64,000 nt of DNA from Perca fluviatilis (taxonomy: Eukaryota > Chordata > Actinopteri > Perciformes > Percidae). Both the position numbers and the translations under genes were made by a program. The stretch lies in assembly GCF_010015445.1 (NCBI RefSeq), contig NC_053127.1, positions 8,185,276 to 8,249,275 on the forward strand, written 5' to 3'. Positions 46,001 through 60,100 of the stretch are shown here, in pieces (within the stretch, counting starts at the first letter, position 1; the number at the start of each line of letters is the position of its first letter). The notes beneath the pieces are model-generated. The model made no database searches. It was not told the origin of the DNA and was given only the letters and a program-made list of their open reading frames with translations.

Positions 46001-49000
46001 AAGCATACTGTGTGTAAGTGCTCAAAGTGCAGGGGGGAGGCTAAACTTTTGGTCTGCCACTTAATATGTTTGTGTGGGAACTCGGAATTGAAGTATGTTC
46101 CACACGCAAAGCGAGCCTAATAATTTCTGAAGATTGCATTCTGTGTACCGTTCCGAAAATCCTGTAGTCCTACCGTTTCGAAAGTCCTGTACCGAAACGG
46201 TCCAGTACGAGTACATGTACCGTTATGCTCCTAATAATTACATGTTGTTATATATGCATATGGCATTAAGCATCCAGTATCACTTGTTTTTCAGCCACAC
46301 ATGAAGCTTGTATCAATGATTGACAATGAAATCACGTCATTTGTTTTCTCAGGCCACTCAGCCCATTTCGTCCATGTCCGAACCCCCGGGATCGGACAAC
46401 CGCACACACGACCACCAATCCTTGAGCTTGCTTCCTGAAATACAGACGCCACCTCCTGAGGAAAATGCTGCAACAACGCCCTCTGAACTGCAAATTCCCA
46501 GCACTGAAAACACAACCCCCCAAGATGCACCGGTGCTTTCCATCGACACACTAACCCCTCCTCCTGAAGCTGACCCCTCGCCGTCAGAAGGCCTCGTCAA
46601 AGGCAACGGTGAGGAAGTGTTTGTGTTTCTTTCTTTGCTATTTTATGCGTTCAAAGTTAGACTGGGAAGCCAAAGTGAAGCCTTCTGGGTAAATGTCAAT
46701 ACACTACATGGCCAAGCAAATGTGGACACCTGGTATCTAATCTGCTGCTATAAAAGCCTGCACTCTTTTCCGGGAAGGCTTTCAACAAGATTTTGTATGC
46801 TGGCTCTGGGGATTTGCTCCCATTCAGCCATAAGAGCATTAATTAGGCCGGCCACTGATGTCGGGCGATAAGTCCTGGTCCAAATCTTCCACACCAAACT
46901 GGAAAAAAAACATTTCTTTATCGTCCTCGCTTTATGCATGTATTGCCATGTTGAAACAGGAAATGGATTCATCTGCTGATTATTTATTTATTTATTTATA
47001 ATAGTGAAAATATTAAGAAAAGGCATTTTACAATTACCCAGAGTTGAAGGTCCTTGATGTCCCGATTAGCGTTGAGCATGCTAGTGCAGCGAGTTCTCCT
47101 AATGATCCTGTGTCGGGAGCATGTGCTTCCTCTGTGCTAGAAAAACAGGGAGAAAGTTTTGTCCAACCAACAGTCCAAACCTCAACATTATTACTAATAC
47201 ATTAACATTATTCAAATTATATAAAAAGGAAAAGCAGCAAATCTTCACATTTGTGAAGTTGGAACAATAAAAGGTTTTACCTGCAAAAATGACTGAGGGG
47301 GTCGTAAGATTAACTGGAGAGCAAAGAAGAAAAAACTAAAACGGGGGCGGCCTCTGGCTCACCCAGTGGGAGCGTTCGCCCCACGTTGGCTGAGTCCTGC
47401 AGCGGCGCGGGTTTGAATCCGACCTGCTGCCCTTTGCTGCGTGTCATCCCCTCTCTCTCTCTTTCCCCCTTTCCTATCTATCCACTGTCACTCTATAATG
47501 AAGGGAAAAGCCCCCAAAACATTATCTGCACAAATGTGTTTTCATTTTTTGGGACTTTTCTGTAATCTTTGCTGTTTTTGTGAAAATATATGATTATTTC
47601 ACCTCGTTATTTGAATGAAGCCATCAGAAGTTTAGGAGGGATTCCCTCTGATAATGCTAACAACAACTCACTGCAATCTGTCTCTCCAGAAACACAAGCC
47701 TAAAAGACTGGGAACCACTGGTTAAATATTCAACAATGCATTAAGTCTTTTAATGTGACATTAAATCCACAGGAAACGTTCCCATGCTGGAGAAGAAGCG
47801 AAAGAGGAAACCCACTCAGAAGATCCTGGAGTACTGTCTGGAGGCTGAGGCCTCAACAGCGCCCAAGAAGAAGGTCAATATATCGGTTGTGTGTACATTT
47901 CATGTGTGGTACATCTGTAATACTTGTATTTTACTTGAGTATTCACATCAAGTATTTAACCATTATATAATATATTTCTACTCAGAGGGAAATATTGTAC
48001 TTTTTACTAAATTTAAAATGTTATTCACCACGATATCATGATTTAGAAAGTTTTCTTTGACATGATCACGTTTCTCTTGTCACAGGTCAAAACACTGAAG
48101 AACAATCCAAATCCTGCTCCTCAATCAGGTTAGTGAATCATCTTTCAACATTAAATATTTAAACCAATTATATAATATCGTAAACGATAAATAATAAATA
48201 TTTGTGATGCACTAACACGTCTTTCTTACACCCAGATTCTGGACCGTCATCTTTAAAGTCAAAGAGTAAGCAGCTCGCAGCTTCCAGCTCCACGCCGGCA
48301 CCCACAGATGCTTCCACGTGTACCCCCACAGATCCGCCTCCCAGCTCTCCTGCACCCTCCACTCAGACACCGGCACCGGCCCCGCCCGAACCGGCCCAGG
48401 TGGAGACGGTGTCCGCAGCCGTCGATGCTCCTCAAACAGAAGACAAAAAGGACACCGCAGAGTCAGAGGTCAGCCATCTTTCTTCTTCTCTTGATCATAC
48501 TGTATGAAGGAACTGTTAGTTACAATAAAGTCATTTAATGATTGATTTACTGTAGTTGTGTTGTCTTTTACCATGCTGAATTTTATATCGGGACTAGGGC
48601 CGCAACTAAGGATTATTTTCATTGTCGATCAATCTGTTGATTATGTTCTCGATTTAATCAATTAGTTGTTTGGTCGATAAAATGGTGAAAAATGTTCATC
48701 AGTGTTTTCCAAAGCCCAAGACGACGTCCTCAAATGTCTTGTTTTGTCCACAACTCAAAGATATTCAGTTGACTGTGACAGAGGAGAGAAGAAACTGGAA
48801 AATATTCACATTTAAGGAGCTGGAATTTAGCTCCAACCGATTAATTGATTATCAAATTAGTTGGCGATTAATTTAATAGTTGACGACTAATCGATTAATC
48901 TTTGCAGCTCTAATCAGGACCCATATTTATCCGCGTCAGAGTCTTTAACTGTCAACTATCAACTTTCTTAATTTAGGAAATTAATCTTATCTCAGCCAGT

Positions 49001-50702
49001 ATTTAGGAGAGCTCCAGTGGTGACCTTACCTGTTATGAGTCGCCAGGAGATGGTGTTCAAACAAAGATAAAGAGCGCGTTCTATGGGAGGAAAGACTTAT
49101 TGATGACAATTAAAAGAGACCCTTTCAACAAAGATTAAAGGTGCTGTAGGTAGGATTGTGAAGATCCAGGACTTAGCCAAAAAATTTGAACATCGACAAC
49201 TTCTCAGTCCCGCCCCCATTTCCACTAAAGCCCAAACAATCTCCTAAGCCCCTCCCACCACAAGGGAGAGCTGTGCACGATAGAGCGTGTGTGAAGAGGT
49301 GGGGAAGGGGAGGAAACCTATCTGCAGCTCGTGCACAGGGAATTGGGGCAGGACGCTATGAAATGCTGTGTGCATGAGCAGTGATTGACACGCAATTCTG
49401 TGACAACTAATAGTCTTTGCGGTAATAAATCAAACTTAAATCGCTCCTGCAGCTTTCCTATCAGTTCCCGACCACTCACAAAAGTTTGGCCTCTTTGCTA
49501 TAAAAGCTTGATTGGGTCCATTCAGATCAGAACTAAATGCGGGCCCTGAATTTTTATTATTATTTATTATTTTATTATTGCTGTATGAATTTGTCCTTTG
49601 GCTCTTTAGGGTGAACCATCCAGCTTGGATCACAGCTTCTCCTCCATGAAGGACGACTTATCACTGTGTGACAATCCACTTTTACCTTCGAGGAAGATCA
49701 TAGGGGACCGAGGAGGTCCTGCCTCCATGAAGGAGAACATATGTCAGGTGAGCTTTCCCGCCAAGGCCCAATTTACTGATGGAATGGACGGATGGTCTCA
49801 AGAGCTGCGTCTTCTTATTTTCTAGATGCAGTTTAAAATATGATGCAGTTTATCTTGATTGGGTTCAAGCTTTAAGTTTTGTAGTAAAGTTGGAACATGA
49901 GTCGGGTGACCCTACGTACAAGTCAGGCTTTGTCCCTTCCGCTCTGTGTGTGTTGCCTTTCTCAAAATCCCTTCAAGAGGATTCTAATAAAAAGACAAAT
50001 AGAGCAGAAACTTTCGGCTGAACCCCAACATCCAGCAGCGTGTAGGGCTTGTGGGTCGGGCTCCATGGTTACACCGTGTGCACGGCATACGTAATGGCAG
50101 ACCTAAGACCCTATAAAAGAAGAAATGGTACCTGGCAAATTATAAGTGGCACGCAAATCATAAAACATTCTAAAGCCTTTGTCATAAGATCTCTGATTTT
50201 TTTTTTTTTATTGTATCATTTGTATCATCAACTTTTAATTATTTTACTTCCCTTTTGGCACATAAAAAGTAATTGATAGTAAAACTTGGCTACTTTGAAT
50301 CACTCATGTTATGTCAGGTCTTTTACAGTAGGTTTTTCTGTCTCAGGTGTGTGAAAAGACGGGGGAGCTGCTGCTCTGTGAGGGTCAGTGCTGTGGAGCC
50401 TTCCACCTGCCCTGCATCTCTCTGGCCGAGGCCCCTAAAGGGAAGTTTGTCTGCCCGGAGTGCAAATCAGGTAAAAAAGTGTACAAGTAATACAACTGAA
50501 TTAAATAAATAGATACCAAGTGTCTATTGGGCCAAACGTCTGTGTTATTGACTGTGGAAGCAAAAGAAATCTCTTTATTTATGATCTTCCAGCATTCATC
50601 TGATTGTAAACAAATACCCTACTGAGCTTCTCCAATTGTAAAAAAGAATAGTACATTAAACACAATAGAGGACTAAAACGTCACAAATATATACAGTGTG
50701 TA

Positions 50703-50757
<55 letters not shown>

Positions 50758-50880
50758 ATATGTGTGTATATGTATATTATATGTATATATATATATATAT
50801 ATATATTATTTTGTATATATTGTATATATATATATATATATATTATATATGTATGTATGTATGTATATGTATGTAGTATG

Positions 50881-50920
<40 letters not shown>

Positions 50921-51063
50921 TATATTATATACACATATAATATATATACATATAATATATATATAAACACATATATAATTATTATATATAGTGTGTATAT
51001 TATGTATATATATGTGTGTGTATATATATATATGTGTGTGTGTATATATTATATATGTGTGTG

Positions 51064-51094
<31 letters not shown>

Positions 51095-51107
51095 ATATAT
51101 ATATGTA

Positions 51108-51146
<39 letters not shown>

Positions 51147-54100
51147 ATGTATGTATATATATGTATATATATATATATATATCTGTGTGTGTGTATATGC
51201 CTTTCTTTTGTTTCACAATTTTCCACCTTTTACATTGTTGTAATGACAAAAAAAACTGGAAAAGTTTTCATTTCTGCTCATGCATATATGTGTGTGTGTA
51301 TAGATATATATGTATATGTGTATATATGCTCATACAATGTGTTTGAAAATTGTAAATATATTTAAAGGTAAAATGTTGCGTAAAAGAGTTATAAAAGATG
51401 TAAATTTTATATTTCTCTGACGAACAAAAGATACATTTATATAATAACATAGCAACCTAGGTCGTATTCAGACTCTCAGGATGTAAGACTTGTTCTTGGA
51501 CCGCATTAACAATAATAAAATAATATAGTGACAATGAACTTGTAGCATGCTCAACATGTATACTTTCTGTACCGGTGTGATAAATCCAACTCTCAATGTG
51601 TGCACATTATTATTCTTACTTCATTTTTTTTATGTATTTCTGTTTGATTGTATAATATTTTTTTATTGTTTGCTCGAGAACGGGTTTAGATAATGTATTA
51701 TTATCATTTGTATTGTTTTATTTATGGAGGTTTAGCGGTTGAAAGTGTAGGGAGGATTTCTGTTGAAATGGATGTCTTGGTATAAATACAAAAAACATTT
51801 GATGTTAACATGGATCGTTAAACGTACAAAAGCTGATGATTTGTAAAAAACAAAAACAAAAATTCTCCCCAGGCATCCACACCTGCTTTGTATGTAAAAA
51901 GCGCAGTGAGGACGTGCGGCGCTGTATGATTCCTGTGTGTGGGAAGTTTTATCACGGCGAGTGTATCGCCAACTTCGCCCCGACCGCGCCTGTGAACCGA
52001 GGCTTCCGCTGCTCCATCCACGTCTGTCTCACCTGCTTCATCGCCAACCCCAACAGCTCGTCCATCTCCAAAGGTAAACCAGAGGACGCTCGGATGATTT
52101 ACCCTAATTGCCTGTGTTGTTTGCTGCACCTTCCGAGCTCTTGACTGTACGTTTGTTGGTCTGTAGGTCGTCTGGTTCGGTGTGTGCGCTGCCCGGTAGC
52201 CTATCACGCTACGGACCTCTGCATGGCAGCGGGCAGCGTCGTCCTCTCCAACAACAGCATCATCTGTCCCAACCACTTCACCCCCCGCCGCGGCGTCAAG
52301 AACCACGAGCACGTCAACGTCAGCTGGTGCTTCGTCTGCACTGAAGGTACGGCTTTAAGGAGCATGTGGAGTCATTTCAGCCCGACGCGGCTCGATTGAT
52401 GGAAAACACAGCCCGGGTCTTCTCACAGCCTTAATCTGGCCCAAAGCCAGTAGTTTAATGTAAAGTTTGACATTTTGGGGAGTACGCTTAGTCGCTTTCG
52501 GCTGGCTATGTAAGCTTACCAATAGCAGTAACCAGTTGCCTGAAGACTGTTCCTGGCCAAGAAATTATTAGGCAATAAACCTTTTTTTTTTAAATAGCAT
52601 TTTGTTGTTTTTACACCTCACTTTTTGTACAGATTAAACAAACAAGATACAACGTGTTAATAAGTGAGCTTTAGAGGTGCTGGTAGGTGGATGTTGTTAC
52701 CGTTGTCGATATAAAACTTACCTGATGAGGGTCTCAGGACCAAAAACTTGTAACTAGAGTGAGTACAACTAATTAACATGCAGTATTTTTTACTTGTTCT
52801 TTCAAAGTTGTAATATTTGTGGGGGAAAAGAAATAAAACTTCTGTTGTAATGAAATAGACTGGGACCAGGATCAATTGACAGTAAAATAAAGTGACTGTA
52901 CATATGATTTTAAAAACAAAAAAAAATGGGTATTAGTAGTAGAGTTACTCCTTAAAGTACTTGATTTTCCTGGCCACTAGGGGGCAAAATAACATAGCAA
53001 GATGACAGAAACACAGAACTGACGTATTATTTTCTGTTACAGTTGTTACAGCTTACGTGTTAAACAGCAGCTACTTATTTACACATCCAGCAGTTACATA
53101 GAAACATTAAAATTCATTGGGACTTGTGTTGCTGTCTACCTGATGATTGTAAGTCCAATATTCTCTCTCATTTTAGCTCTGTTTTGGTCTCCACCAACTC
53201 CTGAGGGAAATGTCTGGCTTTTTAGCTGCTAAATGTTTCACTTTGTTGACCAGCTAGTCTCAAACTTTTGTCTGTCGGACCTTAATGTAGCTCTAGCCAA
53301 CCTTCACCTACTCACACTATGACAATCAACGGTTAAACAATGCAGTTCGCCCTCTCGTCCTCCAGGAGGCAGTCTGCTGTGCTGCGAGTCGTGTCCTGCT
53401 GCGTTCCACCGGGAGTGTCTGAACATGGAAATGCCTAAAGGCAGCTGGTACTGCAACGACTGCAAGGCTGGGAAGAAACCTCACTACAAGGACATCCTCT
53501 GGGTGAAGGTTGGGCGGTATAGGTCAGTTTTTCTCTTTTTAACAAAATTCTTGTGAAGAAGGACAGAAGATATTTTTTTGTCAGTCTGTGACCCAACGTT
53601 TCCTGAGCGCCACCATGAGGGTGATGTTTGTGCTTTTAAGGGGAATTATCTCAACAACTATTGAATAGATTACCATGTAATTTGGTTCAGACGTTCATGT
53701 TCCTCTCAGGATGAGTTGGCACAACTTTGGTCATTGACTTTTTATCTAGTGCCACCGTAAGGTCAACATTTTAATTCGTCCATGCTTTGGTTTAGGCAAA
53801 TTCCTAAAAAACTAATGCCATTTCTTACAGCATCAGCTTTACTTTGTAATTTGTCGGCTAATGTTAGCATGCTAACACGCTAAACTAACAGGGTTGAAGA
53901 TGCAGTGGAAAGTGCAAATCGGCAGAATTTGAAGTTGTGAAACCTCTTCCTGCAGCTCTCCCTCTCTGCTCTCTGTCGCACGGGCAATGCATGCGCAGAA
54001 CAGCCAATAGGAACGCTCTCTCTCTGGAATGACCTGTGATTGGCCAAAGTCTCCCGTCACGGGCTAGATTATTTAAAGTGTTAAAAATAAGGCCAAGAGA

Positions 54101-57100
54101 ATTACAATACAGTATGCTGAAAGATTATTAATGATTTTTTGCCCAACAACGCCAAAGATAAACTGTCTCCCATAGCTTTAATATGGTAAATATACTTACC
54201 TAAACATCAGCATGTAAGCATTGTCATTGTGCGTTTGTTAGCATGGTGATGTTAGCATTTAGCTCAAAGCACCACTGTGGCTAAGAACAGCCTTACAGAG
54301 CTGCTAGCATGGTCTTAGTCTTGTTCATGTTAATGACATATCTTTGTCAATGTTTCTTTATACCAAATTATTTGATTTTACCAAGACACTTCTTGTTAAC
54401 AAACACAAATATTTCTTATTATCACACAAACTCAAGGCATCAATTTATATTGTAGCTTTTTAAGAATGCTGCAACACGGGCCAACAAATCCAAGCTTTGC
54501 CTTATGCTACATATAGATATATATACCGTATATATAATATTATGTTGGCTAAACAGATAATTAGATCTCTGAAACAGTCCTGTCACTCTCAAAAGTCTTT
54601 TCAAACGTATTTGTTTTTTTCTCTCCTGCTCCATAAAGGTGGTGGCCAGCGGAGGTCAGCCATCCCAAAACGATCCCCGAGAACATCCAGCGGATGAGGC
54701 ACGACGTCGGGGAGTTTCCTGTTCACTTCTTCGGCTCCAACGACTACTTGTGGACCTACCAGGCCAGGGTCTTCCCTTATATGGACGTGGACGCCAACAG
54801 CAAGGAGAAGATGGGGAAAGGTGTTGACGCCACCTACAAGAAAGGTATCCAGTGTGTTCAGCAAAATGGCTTCTTCGTCTTCTACAGTTTCTGAAAGTAA
54901 AAGTTGTCACTATGTTGTAGTTTGTACCTGCTATGACTGAGTGTCTGCCTGTTGATCTCCCTCTTTAGCTTTGGAGGAGGCGGCTGTTCGATTTCGTGAG
55001 CTGCAGGCGGAGAAGGAGCTTCGCCAGCTTCAGGAGGACAGGAAGAACGACAGGAAGCCTCCTCCGTACAAACATATAAAGGTCAGGGAGAAGTATCACC
55101 TGGATTTTCCACCAGGCGCGTCTGTGATGCGTTCCGGCTGCGCCACGGTTTTGTTCAGTCCTCCGCCACGCGCCATACCACACCGGGAGCGTCTCCGAAG
55201 CAGAGCAGCTTGCCTGGCCGACTCGAAGATTTTATTGTCCCTACAAGTATTTTACAGAACAATCCCATTTTTATTAAGCTAGTATCTACCTTCCACTCCT
55301 GCCTTCTCTTTTTTGGCGTGGATCTGTGGTGTCGTATTGTGTTTTTCCCCCTCTAAGAGGAATCTCTCGACGTCCATGGTGTTGTAAAGGAGACCTAAAC
55401 GATATTGGGTGTTTTGGTAAATTGAGTGGATGCTCTCGCTGTTTCACTTCCTGCCCGGCTGTCCGAACGCCCTGTTGCTCGCGTGAAAATAGACCTGGCG
55501 CGTATCTTTAGCGGAGCGCCGCTTCACGCACGCTTCTGGGACGCGCCGTGGCGCGGGTGGTGGGATATCAAACATTGACTTGAATGGCCGCGACTGCTCA
55601 CGGGGGCCATCGGCGCCTCCAGAACGCAGCGCAGACACACGTGGTGGAAAACGGGTTAGTCTATACGTAGTTTTTTAACGTTAGCATTGCATATCATACC
55701 TTTTTTAAGTGAAGAAATTAGCACTAAGGAATTAAGTCCTGTCTCTAATACAGTATAAACCTGTTCCATATAAATGGCTTTGTTCTTCGTACCATGAAGG
55801 TGAGTAAATTAGAGACTTTATGTATTATTTAGGTATTTATTTATTGATTATTATTCTGGTGCTGAACATTAGTACAGTTAAAACAAAATTATAAAATCAT
55901 GCTAAATAATGCTGAGCTGTGACAGACTATATTGATTTGAATAGATTATTAACTTAGTAAAGAGCCTTAAATGTGATTTAGAAATACAAACAGACGTTCA
56001 TGTGTCCTTCCAACTTTCTGACTTATTCAGGTGAATCGACCAATAGGAAAGGTTCAGATTTTCACGGCCGACCTATCAGAGATCCCGCGCTGTAACTGTA
56101 AGGAGACAGATGAGAGCCCGTGTGGGATGGACTCGGAGTGCATCAACCGCATGCTGCTGTACGAGTGTCACCCGCAGGTACAGGAACCCCTTCGTCACCC
56201 TCGCAACATGTCCAATATCTTATAGAAGTGCTCCACATTCAGTGATGTTTAAAAGAGAGTAAATCTGAAAGGCTGAAATGTTTGCAGGTTTGCCCGGCAG
56301 GTGAGCGCTGCCTCAACCAGGCGTTCACCAAGCGTCAGTACAGCCAGGTGGAGATCTTCAGGACGCTGTCCCGAGGCTGGGGGCTCCGCTGTGTCCACGA
56401 CATCAAGAAGGTAACTTCTAGGGTTGCACGATGTTAACAAAATGTGATATTGCGATGTCGGTTATGAATATTGCAATGTTGATTATGAATATTGCGATAT
56501 CGATATTCATTTTGATATTTTCAAACCTATATAAAATTACAAAAGTTACGGGAAAACGCATCAAAATAGATTCCTAACAAATTAAACAAGTTTTCTGACA
56601 ACACAAGGTTTATTTCAACTGACTGTCATATTGGACTGGTCCAACATGAATAAATAAATACCAGTCCCTCCAGAAAAACGCGATTATGCGTGATAATTCA
56701 ATGCATAATCAGCCAAAGTCCGCATATTATAAATATCCTGCATCTTCCATCGCATCTTTTTAAGAAAACGTGCCACATAATCAAGGATTTTTGCCCGCAA
56801 CAATCACAAAAAAACTCCGCGTTTTTCTGGAAGGACTGAAATAAGGACCATGTCTACAGAACAGGACATGTTTTACTGGTTGGACAGTATAAAATATATA
56901 AAGAGAACAGGACATGTTCTACTGGTTGGACAGTATAAAATATATAAAGAGAACAGGACATGTTCTACTGGTTGGACAGTATAAAATATATAAAGAGAAC
57001 AGGACATGTTCTACTGGTTGGACAGTATAAAATAAATCAATAAAGAGAACAGGACATGTTTTACTGGTTGGACAGTATAAAATATATAAAGAGAACAGGA

Positions 57101-60100
57101 CATGTTCTACCTTTTGGACAGTATAAAATAAATCAATAAAGAGAACAGGACATGTTCTACTGGTTGGACAGTATAAAATATATAAAGAGAACAAGACATG
57201 TTCTACTGGTTGGACAGTATAAAATATATAAAGAGAACAGGACATGTTCTACTGGTTGGACAGTATGAAATATATAAAGAGAACAGGACATGTTCTACCT
57301 TTTGGACAGTATAAAATAAATCAATAAAGAGAACAGGACATGTTCTACGGTTGGACAGTATAAAAATATATAAAGAGAACAGGACATGTTTTACTGGTTG
57401 GACAGTATAAAATATATAAAGAGAACAGGACATGTTCTACTGGTTGGACATATAAAATATATAAAGAGAACAGGACATGTTCTACTGGTTGGACAGTATA
57501 AAATATATAAAGAGAACAGGACATGTCCTACTGGTTGGACAGTATGAAATATATAAAGAGAACAGGACATGTTCTACCTTTGGACAGTATAAAATAAATC
57601 AATAAAGAGAACAGGACATGTTCTACTGGTTGGACAGTATAAAATATATAAAGAGAACAGGACATGTTCTACTGGTTGGACAGTATAAAATATATAAAGA
57701 GAACAGGACATGTTCTACCTTTTGGACAGTATAAAATAAATCAATAAAGAGAACAGGACATGTTCCTACTGGTTGGACAGTATAAAATATATAAAGAGAA
57801 CAGGACATGTTCTACTGGTTGGACAGTATAAAATATATAAAGAGAACAGGACATGTTCTACTGGTTGGACAGTATAAAATATATAAAGAGAACAGGACAT
57901 GTTCTACTGGTTGGACAGTATAAAATATATAAAGAGAACAGGACATGTTCTACTGGTTGGACAGTATAAAATATATAAAGAGAACAGGACATGTTCTACT
58001 GGTTGGACAGTATAAAATATATAAAGAGAACAGGACATGTTCTACTTGTTGGACAGTATAAAATATATAAAGAGAACAGGACATGTTCTACTGGTTGGAC
58101 AGTATAAAATATATAAAGAGAACAGGACATGTTCTACTGGTTGGACAGTATAAAATATATAAAGAAAAACAGGACATGTTCTCACTGGTTGGAGCATTTA
58201 AAAATAAAATATAATAAAGAGAACAGGACATGTTCTACTTGTTGGACAGTATAAAATATATAAAGAGAACAGGACATGTTCTACTGGTTGGACAGTATAA
58301 AATATATAAAGAGAACAGGACATGTTCTACTTGTTGGACAGTATAAAATATATAAAGAGAACAGGACATGTTCTACTGGTTGGACAGTATAAAATATATA
58401 AAGAGAACAGGACATGTTCTACTGGTTGGACAGTATAAAATATATAAAGAGAACAAGACATGTTCTACTGGTTGGACAGTATAAAATATATAAAGAGAAC
58501 AGGACATGTTCTACTGGTTGGACAGTATAAAATATATAAAGAGAACAGGACATGTTTTACTGGTTGGACAGTATAAAATATATAAAGAGAAACGGACATG
58601 TTCTACTGGTTGGACAGATAAAAAATATATAAAGAGAACAGGACATGTTCTACTGGTTGGACAGTATAAAATAAATCAATAAAGAGAACAGGACATGTTC
58701 TAACGGTTGGGACAGTATAAAATATATAAAGAGAACAGGACATGTTCTACTGGTTGGACAGTATAAAATATATAAAGAGAACAGGACATGTTCTACTGGT
58801 TGGACAGTATAAAATATATAAAGAGAACAGGACATGTTCCTACTGGTTGGACAGTATAAAATATATAAAGAGAACAGGACATGTTCTACTGGTTGGACAG
58901 TATAAAATATATAAAGAGAACAGGACATGTTCTACTGGTTGGACAGTATAAAATATATAAAGAGAACAGGACATGTTTTACTGGTTGGACAGTATAAAAT
59001 ATATAAAGAGAACAGGACATGTTTTACTGGTTGGACAGTATAAAATATATAAAGAGAACAGGACATGTTCTACCTTTTGGACAGTATAAAATAAATCAAT
59101 AAAGAGAACAGGACATGTTCTACTGGTTGGACAGTATAAAATATATAAAGAGAACAGGACATGTTCTACTGGTTGGACAGTATAAAATATATAAAGAGAA
59201 CAGGACATGTTCCTACTGGTTGGACAGTATAAAATATATAAAGAGAACAGGACATGTTCTACTGGTTGGACAGTATAAAATATATAAAGAGAACAGGACA
59301 TGTTCTACTGGTTGGACAGTATAAAATATATAAAGAGAACAGGACATGTTCCTACTGGTTGGACAGTATAAAATATATAAAGAGAACAGGACATGTTCTA
59401 CTTGTTGGACAGTATAAAATATATAAAGAGAACAGGACATGTTCTACTGGTTGGACAGTATAAATATATAAAGAGAACAGGACATGTTCTACTTGTTGGA
59501 CAGTATAAAATATATAAAGAGAACAGGACATGTTCTACTGGTTGGACAGTATAAAATATATAAAGAAAACAGGACATGTTCTACTGGTTGGACAGTATAA
59601 AATATATAAAGAGAACAGGACATGTTCTACTTGTTGGACAGTATAAAAATATATAAAGAGAACAGGACATGTTCTACTGGTTGGACAGTATAAAATATAT
59701 AAAGAGAACAGGACATGTTCTACTTGTTGGACAGTATAAAATATATAAAGAGAACAGGACATGTTCTACTGGTTGGACAGTATAAAATATATAAAGAGAA
59801 CAGGACATGTTCTACTTGTTGGACAGTATAAAATATATAAAGAGAACAAGACATGTTCTACTGGTTGGACAGTATAAAATATATAAAGAGAACAGGACAT
59901 GTTCTACTGGTTGGACAGTATAAAATATATAAAGAGAACAGGACATGTTTTACTGGTTGGACAGTATAAAATATATAAAGAGAAACGGACATGTTCTACT
60001 GGTTGGACAGTATAAAATATATAAAGAGAACAGGACATGTTCTACTGGTTGGACAGTATAAAATAAATCAATAAAGAGAACAGGACATGTTCTACTGGTT

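Noticed and set aside
46320..46871. 183-codon frame as a separate gene
   Set aside because: Its core is nsd1 exon 7 (46353-46608) with matching splice sites; the remainder is intron and a Tc1 fragment.
50696..51365. Tyr/Ile/Val-rich frames up to 216 codons
   Set aside because: Translation of a (TA)n/(TG)n microsatellite.
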